From: Aphrophora alni
Lineage: Eukaryota; Arthropoda; Insecta; Hemiptera; Aphrophoridae
DNA: 64,000 nt
Assembly (NCBI GenBank): GCA_963513935.1
Contig: OY740768.1
Span: forward strand, 64,708,786-64,772,785
Direction of reading: 5' to 3'
Shown: positions 49,718 through 56,126 of the stretch, in pieces
Numbering within the stretch: position 1 is the stretch's first letter
How the letters are laid out: each line of letters starts with the position of its first letter
Position numbers and translations under genes: made by a program
Notes under the pieces: model-generated
Database searches by the model: none
Seen by the model: only the letters and a program-made list of their open reading frames with translations
Told to the model about the DNA's origin: nothing

Positions 49718-52700
49718 CATCAAACATGATAAAATTAAACACTACAAAGCTTTTTACAGATTCCCCTCTGTCAAGTCTTATGAAACATTTAACCGCGCCT
49801 CAAACGAAACTAACACACGCTTCCGTTTTCGTAACTCGTTCATTTTTATTTACTGTATATACTGTACGTAGATCATAACCCATCAAAGACAAGAAGAAAA
49901 CTGAAAAGAAATGTTATATTTTCCATAATGTATACTAAATTGATTCGTGGAAAAAAAGCGGCCCGTCAAACGTTTTTGTGGGTGTATGTCTGCTATACCG
50001 ACGGGTGCCAATGCCGCGGTGTTTTTATGTTGCCGACAATGGGATACCACTATCGACAAAGTCGTTTGACTCGCCGATGCTTTGGTGCTGAGGTGTTTTT
50101 ACTCCGCCGACAATGGGATACCGCTATCGACAATGTCGTTTGACTCGCCACTGCTTTGGTGCCGTGGTGTTTTTACGCCACCGACAATGGGATACCGCTA
50201 TCGTCAAAGTCGTTTGACTCTCCGCCGCTTTGGTGTTTCAATTACAATTTATTTTCGGAAACTCTCATCCAACCAGTACACTATGATATAGGCCGGTTAA
50301 TCCGAGGGCCGGTTAATCCGAGGACCGGTTAATCCGAGGTCGGTTAACAAAGGTTCTACTGTAGTAAGAAAAACAAGTTTGCTTTACTCCTCTCTAAAGC
50401 TAGCATAACATCAGTGACAAGGTATTTACAAATAAAGAGATGTTTTGTTTAAAAAAAAAAAAAAACCCCTTCTTTAAAATCAGAACTAACCAAAACTATA
50501 AATCAATTTTTTCACTCTCCCAATAATTTTCTTATAATACATGTGATAAAGTAGTAAGGACATAAAATTATATTTTTTATAAGCAAATGTGTATAGTTAA
50601 CATTAGCCTTCTTTCTACCATGTGGAAGTAAGACTTAAACCTTGCTCACTTTTCAGGTTAGATTAGCCTGTGCCTTAAAGAAGCCTCTCTTTCTCCATGA
50701 ACGTGATGCACATGAAGATCTGATTATTATTTTAAATAAACATAAAGACTGTCTTCCGTCACTTGTGATACATTCATTTACAGGAACTTCCAACCATGCT
50801 CTGACCTATCTGCAAATGGGCATGTACCTAGGCATAACAGGTAATTTTCTCTCTCTCAAATTAATCATATATTGCAGTTGTCAAACGTACTGGATATCTC
50901 AACAGTTATTATATGAACTTTTGTTTAACCCTTTCACCGCTGACGTCCTTTTAAAAGGACGTCGACTTTTCGGCCGAAAACCGCCGACATCCTTTTAAAA
51001 GGATGTTTCGTAATATGGCTATATTTTTGATATTTAAACAAATAGAAATGCCAAATATATATATTTTTTAAATTAGAAATAAATCAAAATACTGTAATTA
51101 TTGTTTTGTTACATGTAATCATTTTAATAATCAATGGACAATGAGAATCAATGAATACACACGCGTATATTTCCCAATAAAGGTTTTTTTTTTACTTTCA
51201 AAATATAGTTAAAACAACAAATTTTTTAGTATCAACCACAATGTTTCAATAGAAACTTGCCGACCATGGTTTCGCTAGTTAAAGCATTGTCAAGGACTTA
51301 TACAAGAATGAAACAATAAGGTTCAGTACACAATATATACACATTATAACAATAGCTGGGTTTTCCCTTATAACCTAGATGAGAAAGGTAGAGGAAGGGA
51401 GTGGAGAGGAGGGTCAATGACTTGACTTGGTTAATGGTTTCAAAAGTGGGGAATTACTTAAATCTAATTGTTCATTTAAAACTAACACATTTTTATTTTT
51501 AACTAATCTATTAATTTCTAAATTTTCCAGAAGGTTTAATTTTTTAGATTTATTAGCTATGTGTAAAATATCAAAATTTATATTACCATGAAAATCTGAA
51601 ACATTGTGTGTTTTTAAATGATTAGAAAAACTAGAGTCCTCATGTCCTAACCTCCAACTCCAGAGTCCTGTCATGCTCACTTAATCTAGTTTTAAAATTT
51701 CTACCAGTTTGCCCTATATAAGTAGCGTTACAAATTTTACAAGACAATTGATAGACCCCACATTTACTCATTTTTGGTATTTTATCTTTACTGTTAATTT
51801 TTTTTTTTTTTTTTTTTTTTTATGGAGGTGAAAATCTTCAAAAAGACACCATTGCACGCAATGGTAGTGTGGGATTTTTACCCACTAAAAACACCCCCGG
51901 TTATCATAACCAGTCCACCAGACCGACAAACGATTTTATTTTCTTACAAAGAGTCGCTGTGTATGAGAGAATTAATAGAAATACTCTCCGCTACATTAAG
52001 CCATTAGATCATGAGGCTTCTTTCTGCTAAGGCGACGGATGTCACCGCCTACGTTTAGTACACTTAGCATGTCAGGATTTACATGCTTCCGCAATCGCAT
52101 GTCATGTCCACATGCATACCTCTTCATCTCCTCCGTTAACAGGCCAATTCGCAGGTCACGATGGAGATCTTTATTTCTTACGTACCATGGCGCGTTGACC
52201 ATTTCTCGCAGTACTTTGTTCTGAAATTTTTGAATCATCTGAGCATTTGTGTTCTTTGTACAGCCCCATAATTGAATGCCATACGTCCACACTGGCTTCA
52301 AAATTTGTTTATAAAGCAAGATTTTGTTTCCGATCGACAGTCCGGAGTTACGTCCGAGCAGCCAGTAAAGGTTTCGATACTTGATGTTCAGTTCCTCTTT
52401 TTTCTTTTTCACATGCTCCCTCCACTTGAGCTTTACATCCAGGGTCATACCCAAATATTTAGCAGTGTTAGCACAGGGTATGATTTTATTGTGAATGGTA
52501 ATGTGGGCATTTACTATCTTCTTGTATGTGAAATTTATATGTGTGGATTTGTCTTCATTGAGTTTTATGCGCCATAATTCTGTCCAGTTTACTACATTGT
52601 TAAGAGCTTTTTGCAGCTTATTCCTGGCACAATCAATGTTGGTATCGACCGCGAGGATTGCTGTGTCATCCGCAAATGTTGCCATCATAGTTTCGCCATC

Positions 52701-55700
52701 ATGTACTATGTCTCTGGTGTACAAAAGATAGAGTACAGGGCCGAGGACACTTCCCTGGGGAACTCCTGCTGCTATATCTTTCAAGTCTGAAAATTCTGAG
52801 CCGTATCGAACTCTAAAGCATCTGTCTGCTAGGTATGATCTTAGAATTTCAAAATATTGTTTAGGTAGATCTCTATGCAATTTGTAAATGAGGCCTTCAT
52901 GCCAAACCTTGTCAAAGGCTTGCGCAACGTCAAGGAACACTGCAGAACAAATTTTATTTTCCTCGAGTGCGTTTTCCACAATATTGGTTATGCGATGCAC
53001 CTGGTCTATTGTCGAGTGCTTCCTTCTGAAGCCAAACTGATGGTTCGGTATCAGCTTTCTTTTCATTATGATACGCTCAAGTCTTTTCATGAGTAGTTTT
53101 TCAAAGATCTTTGACATTACAGATAATAGAGAAATTGGTTCTTTTTGGGTATGGAAAATACACCTAAAGATTCGCTATTAGAGGTTGGTTTTTGCTGTGG
53201 TGTCGTGTGTTCTTTTAGTTTCGGGCTCACATTGAGGAATTCAGGACTCTCGTGGGCCTTTCTCTTTTTATCTGGCCTTTTATTATTCTTCTTTAGAATC
53301 CAGTCTGTATCTCTTTCTAACTGTTCTTCATCAGTTTGATATTGAATATCGCCACCAGCACCAGGTGAGATTGGTGCAGATAAGTTGATCACTGCTGCGT
53401 TGGTGCAACAAGTTTTTACTTCCAATTCTTTGATGCGTCTCTGCAAATCACTGACAGTTTTTTCAAGTCGTTCTCTTGCTTCTTTTTCTTCCTGCCATTT
53501 CTGGTAAAAATTATCCTTTCTTTGTAAGTGTGTTTCAGCTGCTATCCTTTCATAGTTTGTTGGTGATATATCATCGAGAGAGGATGATCGCGATCTGTGA
53601 AAAAGTCCTGGGTGGAACACCTGCTGGGTTAGATTCTTTGGTTTGTTTTCAGTAGATGTCGGTGATCTTGTCAGCACAAGCTCATTATTTTCCCTCATTT
53701 CACTGGGACCAGATGGCGGAGTCCATTGCACTTCTTGAGAAAGGGCTTCTCTCTTCACTTGATGCATGACATGCCCCTTGAACCAAGTGTTCAATTCCCG
53801 AGGCACTGCGGTAATTGGCTGACGACGACCCGGGGCCCGCTTTCTCACCCCTGACAGCCGCCGGTACTGGGGATCCGACTCCCTGCACCGTAACTTTTTC
53901 CTCCTGCTGACTTTTCATATTTGGTTTATTTTCGGGGTACCTTCCCCTATCTGGTTTTTGGTCCGCCCCGGGTATTTGATTTCCCCGGCACCACTCATAT
54001 CTGAGAGGCGTTCCCCTATCCGCCACCTTGGGAGGCGTCCGATATGGGAATTTTACTGTTAATTAACAATTTACCCAAATTATTGTCTACATAAAATGCT
54101 GGTTTACAACTTTTTTTATTTTCCAATAGTTTACCCAATTTATAACTAATTTGACCAACATAACCTACTTTCCGCCATTTCGTGGATTTGTTATCACACT
54201 CACTGGGGAAAATATGTTTTTTGGCAATATTTTTCAACTTTTTATTTAACATTTTATCAATTATCTTGTAATCATACCCATTATTATTAGCTATTTCTTT
54301 TATACAATTTAATTCCTTAAAATAATCCTCCTTTGACATGGGAATATTAATTAAACGATGCAACATACTATGGAAAGTTGCTAGCTTATGGTTAACTGGA
54401 TGTTGAGAATTGGCGTGAATCACGTTGTCTGTAAAAGTAGGCTTTCTATAATATAAAAATTAAAATGTGTTAGTTTTAAATGAACAATTAGATTTAAGTA
54501 ATTCCCCACTTTTGAAACCATTAACCAAGTCAAGTCATTGACCCTCCTCTCCACTCCCTTCCTCTACCTTTCTCATCTAGGTTATAAGGGAAAACCCAGC
54601 TATTGTTATAATGTGTATATATTGTGTACTGAACCTTATTGTTTCATTCTTGTATAAGTCCTTGACAATGCTTTAACTAGCGAAACCATGGTCGGCAAGT
54701 TTCTATTAAAACATTGTGGTTGATACTAAAAAATTTGTTGTTTTAATTTTATTTAAAATGGAATACCACCAAGTATCTACGGTCTCTAGCATAAATAGTT
54801 CAAAATATAGAATTACTAGAGTGTATACATGGAGTTAAAAAACATCTGCTCATCAATAAATATCACTGGATAACATAGTTGATGTTGATAGTTTCCTTCT
54901 TGATATTAGATCCAAAGATTACAATATCCATTAATAATAAATTATTTAAAGTCTTACACTTTATAAAAATCTCTGCGTATATCATATTGTAATGTAGTAA
55001 GTATTTGTAGTCTTATGTTTTTAGAAAGACTACGATTATCACCAGTTAAAATACCCCCCCCCCCCTCCCCAAACTGTGGGAAGATCAGAAACAGTTGCCA
55101 AACAGGCCTGTCTTATCATGTTATCAAGCCTTCCTATGACTTGATAACCTTTTAGTGGTTTAATGAGTAGTATTGAAAGGGAAGGGTTTCTATTTTATCT
55201 TCATTTTTTTTATAGATGATCGAAAGATTTTTTACCTTTAAAGTAAGAACTTTTTTTGTGGTGAGCGCTAATCGTTAAGAGAAGTATGAATCAGTGATTA
55301 ATCGGAATCACAGATTACCATGATAATTGTGATTACAATTAATCGGTAAGCCAATCATCTAATCCCTAAAATAAAGTAACATATATATAATTGAATATTA
55401 TACTGTTATTACGTGTTATTTTTTAGTCATAGTGAATTTATAAAAACGCCTGTTATTTTATAAATAGTCACATATTATTTCCATACTTTATGTGACATAG
55501 GTTGTAGTTTATTATTATTTGAAGTGTGATTTTGCAGTGTTTTTCTTTTGAGATCATAATGGCTGAACTTTTATGGTATTCTGAAGTAGATCATTAGCTG
55601 AATAGTTTTAGTGATGATAGTGAATAATTGTTAGCTCATATGTAACATACAAAATAACAAAACAGATTATAATAACCATAAGAATTTGAAACTTGCCTAA

Positions 55701-56126
55701 TTTAATTTGATCTGACCAGTACTACAAGAGGTTAATGCTATCCTCAATGAGTTAGGTAAATGGGATGATTAGGTTAATTTTATAATAATACATTTTTTAT
55801 TTTGATGGTAATCAGTAATCTGTTTATTGGTTTTTTTCCAACATAACCTTTTATACCATTTACATAATACTTTATTACAAGAAAATACTAAATGTTTTAA
55901 AAATAAACTAAAGGTAAAAATGTAATGTATATAGCTAATTGAACTATATTTCTGACTTCTCAGGTTACTTATGTAAAGATAATGCAGAGGATGGTATACA
56001 GTCGTTCTTAGAATCAAGGCAATTGCCATTAGACCGCCTTCTTTTAGAGACTGATTCTCCTTTTATGTATCCAAATTCTAGAGGCTCGAAACTGCCAACT
56101 AAAGTTAAAGATGCTTTAACAGAAAG
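34188..56126 (+). CDS. TatD-family 3'-5' exonuclease / metal-dependent hydrolase (split gene, partial)
   Basis: Five exons join in frame: 34188-34395, 36492-36590, 43667-43827, 50657-50840 and 55964-56126, all with AG/GT borders. TatD proteins are TIM-barrel metal-dependent nucleases implicated in DNA repair and apoptotic DNA breakdown. Metal-site motifs appear in family order: VDTGANL (exon 1; D-x-G replaces the usual H-x-H, as in E. coli TatD), AIGECGLDYNRDFSTP (exon 3), FLHERDAHE and VIHSFTGT (exon 4), and LLLETDSPF (exon 5). Overall similarity seems closer to E. coli TatD (AGVHPHD, GITG) than to human TATDN1. The C-terminal segment, usually with RNEP and a final helix, is missing: further exon(s) were not found before 64000. 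The N-terminal 46 residues before YILVD are not conserved; the start codon is uncertain (ATG at 34241, or an upstream exon). No stop or frameshift was seen, so the gene is probably functional. Confidence 0.9.
34396..36491. other. TatD intron 1
   Basis: No intact gene. The minus strand at about 35170-35600 shows a faint RT-like tail (VGKEIEDVQNFRYLDIF), possibly from an RTE-type non-LTR element but weak. A block near 36045-36130 (TTGGGAGTTATTGGT) is loosely repeated at 36878-36965 in the next intron. Confidence 0.45.
35170..35600 (-). pseudogene. Possible RTE-like RT C-terminal fragment
   Basis: The minus-strand words IPIVGKEIEDVQNFRYLDIF and MRICKTE resemble the region after the RT thumb of RTE-type elements (I-x-G-x-x-IE-x-V-x-x-F-(K/R)-YLG). 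Stops interrupt it repeatedly and no catalytic motif is visible, so this is a weak call. Confidence 0.3.
36492..36590 (+). CDS. TatD gene, exon 2
   Basis: Acceptor TAATTTTGCAG and donor GTATGTTAA flank a 99-bp exon. It encodes VQKIIVSGLSLKSSREALRL then ARIYPGTLYSTAG. Frame continues from exon 1 (phase 1) and leaves phase 1. Confidence 0.85.
37544..37700 (+). pseudogene. mariner-like transposase N-terminal fragment
   Basis: From an ATG at about 37551 the frame reads MNKRVNQQIWIKFVKLYICL. In the next frame it reads TIPMIKKVFYDDSISDSHIK then a stop. This matches the N-terminal helix-turn-helix region of mariner transposases (IKFC.KLGK...T...I..AYGDD..S...V..W) in order and spacing. No catalytic domain follows. 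It lies in TatD intron 2. Confidence 0.5.
38690..38945. repeat. Tandem repeat, about 84-bp period, three copies
   Basis: The block (G/T)(C/T)ATCTGAC appears at 38704, 38788 (as GTCTCTGAC) and 38871. Each is followed at equal distance by AATGTAGTGT(A/T)AATG. Unit identity is about 70-80 percent by eye. It lies in TatD intron 2. Confidence 0.7.
39213..40865 (-). mobile_element. DUF4817/DDE_3-type (Tc1/mariner-related) transposon
   Basis: The transposase remnant at 39600-40693 is enclosed by a short inverted repeat: AAGGATCATTGA at 39213-39224 and its complement at 40854-40865. A TA duplication is not clear. A longer imperfect inverted repeat (39457-39522 versus 41050-41118) overlaps the left side and lies outside the right one, so the true termini are uncertain. 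Confidence 0.5.
39457..41118. repeat. Imperfect inverted repeat around the DUF4817 element
   Basis: 39457-39522 and the complement of 41050-41118 share TTTTTTTCATTTCTCTATTG, GGCT and GAAAAATATTGTTTTTCT at close to 90 percent identity by eye. They face inward and bracket the transposase. They may be subterminal repeats of the element, or two copies of another repeat. Confidence 0.6.
39600..40693 (-). pseudogene. DUF4817 + DDE transposase, nearly complete but broken
   Basis: Read leftwards: an N-terminal helix-turn-helix (NEAFDMLMILGECYQNFTAA, YANRYPERQHPMSRQAFRRL, ADRVRETGHVQPNPG); a single in-frame stop at 40397; VRRLSVESGISPMPVWRILK and LHPYRMSVHQELDE. Catalytic-region blocks follow in shifted frames (NTMWFLYDGAPAHYAIAV, PPRSPDLTCMDFYLWG). 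The end is GRPTTREEMQDRIRNAVGS and FPTHVDLCMEQNGRQFEHL at 39600. Blocks DGAPAH and SPDL carry catalytic Asp residues of the DDE_3 fold. This family is widespread in insects. Several stops and shifts inactivate it. Confidence 0.8.
41346..41637. repeat. Dispersed 0.3-kb noncoding repeat, copy 2
   Basis: Same family and orientation as 29298-29592. Here both ends read CACCCTGTAT, more complete than in copy 1. It lies in TatD intron 2. Confidence 0.75.
41762..42226 (-). pseudogene. mariner-like transposase remnant
   Basis: Read leftwards: MKDFVEQCCNIKYFFNISKS, MWALLEQAHEEDYISRTQYY, EWFKHF (HTH domain), then IDAVRSVIHENLRLTEQ, and after shifts KLGMHYVSAKLVPWQLTSFQ and ELLYHANSDKN...DDETC. The last is the GDETW block around the first catalytic Asp, here with W replaced by C. 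It has stops and lacks the rest of the DDE domain. It differs from the fragment at 37544-37700 and lies on the opposite strand, within TatD intron 2. Confidence 0.75.
42811..43190 (+). other. Possible pogo/Tigger-type end and short ORF
   Basis: TACGGTACACTCGCGATAGT with CCGACATTTGACAGTCTGAC resembles a pogo/Tigger terminus. Downstream, 42960-43184 holds a 74-codon frame (VLDGNFTVELADEIITKI, PNTLLRRYEEIG) without a motif that I recognise. No partner terminus was found. Confidence 0.3.
43667..43827 (+). CDS. TatD gene, exon 3
   Basis: Acceptor TTATTATACAG and donor GTAATAAAT flank 161 bp. It encodes GVHPHDAKSWNEDSFSELKE and CVAIGECGLDYNRDFSTPDV, including the metal-ligand Glu of GECGLD. Ends in phase 0 after FEQQ. 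Confidence 0.9.
43828..49455. other. TatD intron 3, mostly featureless
   Basis: Nothing coding is recognised in 5.6 kb. It contains poly-T runs (about 47492-47512, 47850-47872), a poly-C then CT/CTC-rich tract (48902-48948) and two short (TA)n tracts at about 49209-49262. The 44430-44700 block (CCGTCTATCTGTCTGTATGT) looks like a decayed dispersed repeat. Confidence 0.6.
49209..49262. repeat. (TA)n microsatellite
   Basis: Two TA tracts separated by AACA, plus an AAA interruption. Confidence 0.9.
49667..49712. repeat. (TA)n microsatellite inside the pogo-type MITE
   Basis: About 21-23 uninterrupted TA units. Confidence 0.9.
50008..50235. repeat. Tandem repeat, 74-bp period, about three copies
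   Basis: The word GACAATGGGATACC starts at 50035, 50109 and 50183 (exact 74-bp spacing). Each is followed by (A/G)CTATCG-CAA-GTCGTTTGACTC and GCTTTGGTG. Copies are about 90 percent alike. GC content is clearly higher than in the surroundings. Confidence 0.9.
50657..50840 (+). CDS. TatD gene, exon 4
   Basis: Acceptor CACTTTTCAG and donor GTAATTTTC flank 184 bp. It encodes VRLACALKKPLFLHERDAHE, PSLVIHSFTGTSNHALTYLQ and MGMYLGITG, carrying two conserved histidines. A pogo-like MITE ends 293 bp upstream and a TTAA-type end begins 92 bp downstream. Confidence 0.9.
50932..51007. repeat. TTAA-type transposon end with two 20-22-bp palindromes
   Basis: TTAACCCTTTCACCGCTGAC starts at 50932. Then come the perfect palindrome GACGTCCTTTTAAAAGGACG+TC at 50942-50963 and a second, ACATCCTTTTAAAAGGATGT, at 50987-51006, with GGCCGAAAACCGCC between. 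The end resembles those at 24975 and 13479. No partner end was found. Confidence 0.6.
51260..51295 (-). ncRNA. Hammerhead-like motif C' (PLE left arm, opposite strand)
   Basis: The inverted copy of 54660-54695, identical in core, stem II, GAAA and stem III. In the minus-strand PLE this is the 3' terminal copy. Confidence 0.5.
51414..51799 (-). pseudogene. PLE GIY-YIG endonuclease domain
   Basis: Continuing the linker frame across the insertion: INSKDKIPKMSKCGVYQLSC, KICNATYIGQTGRNFKTRLS and EHD. GVY and YIG with the following TGR-x-F-x-x-R-x-x-EH are the catalytic GIY-YIG words. A frameshift follows near 51670, then SSFSNHLKTHNVSDF, LHIANKSKKLNLLENLEINR and SPLLKPL. These C-terminal words recur in the PLE fragment at 59917-60143. 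The nuclease makes the nick used for integration in this retroelement class. Confidence 0.85.
51996..53141 (-). pseudogene. Jockey-like ORF2, RT domain to C-terminus
   Basis: The open frame starts within RT motif EPISLLSVMSKIFEKLL and runs to a stop at 51996. It contains HQFGFRRKHSTIDQVHRI, FLDVAQAFDKVWHEGLIYKL, AGVPQGSVLGPVLYLLYT, TFADDTAILA (catalytic FADD), KSTHINFT and KYLGMTLDVKLKWREHV. The C-terminal domain is WTYGIQLWGC and WYVRNKDLHRDLRIGLL, ending RRLSRKKPHDLMA, a typical Jockey tail. About 375 continuous codons without a stop is the longest frame in the window, so the insertion is young. It lacks the APE endonuclease and RT fingers, so it is non-autonomous. Confidence 0.9.
53117..54026 (-). 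pseudogene. Jockey-like ORF1 (gag-like, coiled coil), joined to RT remnant
   Basis: An ATG at 54026 opens a frame (MADRGTPLRYEWCRGNQIPG) that probably shifts into the main frame near 53850. That frame runs RKRAPGRRQPITAVPRELNT, then a Ser-rich segment (SRSSSLDDISPTNYERIAAE), a coiled coil (WQEEKEARERLEKTVSDLQR, RIKELEV) and a basic stretch (KKNNKRPDKKRKAHES). It ends FSIPKKNQFLYYL, whose last residues are the RT sequence PISLLSV read in another frame: a deletion has fused ORF1 to ORF2. No CCHC knuckles remain, which suggests that the ORF1 C-terminus was also lost. ORF1 proteins coat RNA. Confidence 0.65.
54065..54423 (-). pseudogene. PLE protein, linker region upstream of GIY-YIG
   Basis: The frame reads SQHPVNHKLATFHSMLHRLI, IPMSKEDYFKELNCIKEIAN, YDYKIIDKML, KWRKVGYVGQISYKLGKLLE and NNLGKLLINSK. 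It is the region between RT and endonuclease in Penelope-like proteins. The coding frame then meets the Jockey-like insertion at 54064 and resumes at 51799 in the same frame. The RT upstream is missing. Confidence 0.8.
54660..54695 (+). ncRNA. Hammerhead-like motif C (PLE right arm), variant core
   Basis: CC (54660-54661) pairs with GG (54694-54695). The core TTGACAA (54662-54668) is followed by stem II GCT/AGC (54670-54672, 54679-54681), GAAA (54682-54685), palindromic stem III ACCATGGT (54685-54692) and cleavage-site C at 54693. Against consensus CTGANGA, position 3 is T and position 8 is A, which would keep the 3-8 pair as U-A. Confidence 0.5.
54747..55963. other. Rest of TatD intron 4, no gene
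   Basis: AT-rich sequence with a poly-C patch at about 55052-55071. Nothing recognised. Confidence 0.55.
55964..56126 (+). CDS. TatD gene, exon 5
   Basis: Acceptor CTGACTTCTCAG and donor GTAAATATG flank 163 bp. It encodes YLCKDNAEDGIQSFLESRQL, LDRLLLETDSPFMYPN and LPTKVKDALTER, with the conserved catalytic Asp in ETDSP. It leaves an incomplete codon, so at least one more exon must follow; none was recognised before 64000. Confidence 0.88.

Larger units (their letters stand above)
49456..50363. mobile_element. pogo/Tigger-type nonautonomous element (MITE)
   Basis: The left end CAGTAGAACCCCTCTTAACC (from 49458) pairs with the right end, whose complement is CAGTAGAACCTTTGTTAACC. Both are flanked by TA. 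Terminal CAG and TA target sites fit the pogo/Tigger branch of Tc1/mariner. The 0.9-kb interior has no transposase but contains a (TA)n tract and a 74-bp tandem array. Next to the right end CCGGTTAATCCGAGG occurs in tandem, and the same word is near the left end. It lies in TatD intron 3, just before exon 4. Confidence 0.85.
51800..54051 (-). mobile_element. Jockey-like non-LTR retrotransposon, internally deleted, with 13-bp TSD
   Basis: TTTACTGTTAATT occurs on both sides (51787-51799 and 54052-54064). On the minus strand the element runs from a GC-rich 5' end at 54051 to a poly-A tail of about 22 (seen as T at 51800-51821). It carries ORF1, then directly the middle of an RT. The endonuclease and the RT start are missing. 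It sits inside the PLE, so it is the younger insertion. Confidence 0.92.
51209..54746 (-). mobile_element. Penelope-like element with inverted terminal repeats, split by a Jockey-like insertion
   Basis: 51209-51499 is the near-exact inverted copy of 54456-54746 (about 290 bp), giving pseudo-LTRs in opposite orientation. Between them on the minus strand is the C-terminal half of a PLE protein (linker and GIY-YIG nuclease). The RT domain is absent: the body is 5'-truncated and joined directly to the inverted repeat. A 2.25-kb Jockey-like element was later inserted at 51800-54051. The element lies in TatD intron 4. Confidence 0.9.

Noticed and set aside
49178..49878. ORFs rich in Ile-Tyr repeats
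   Set aside because: They are translations of (TA)n microsatellites.
49928..50291. Overlapping plus-strand ORFs over the 74-bp array (YRQSRLT, PPTMGYRYR)
   Set aside because: A 74-bp unit is not a multiple of three, so the repeated words change frame between units; a by-product of the tandem repeat.
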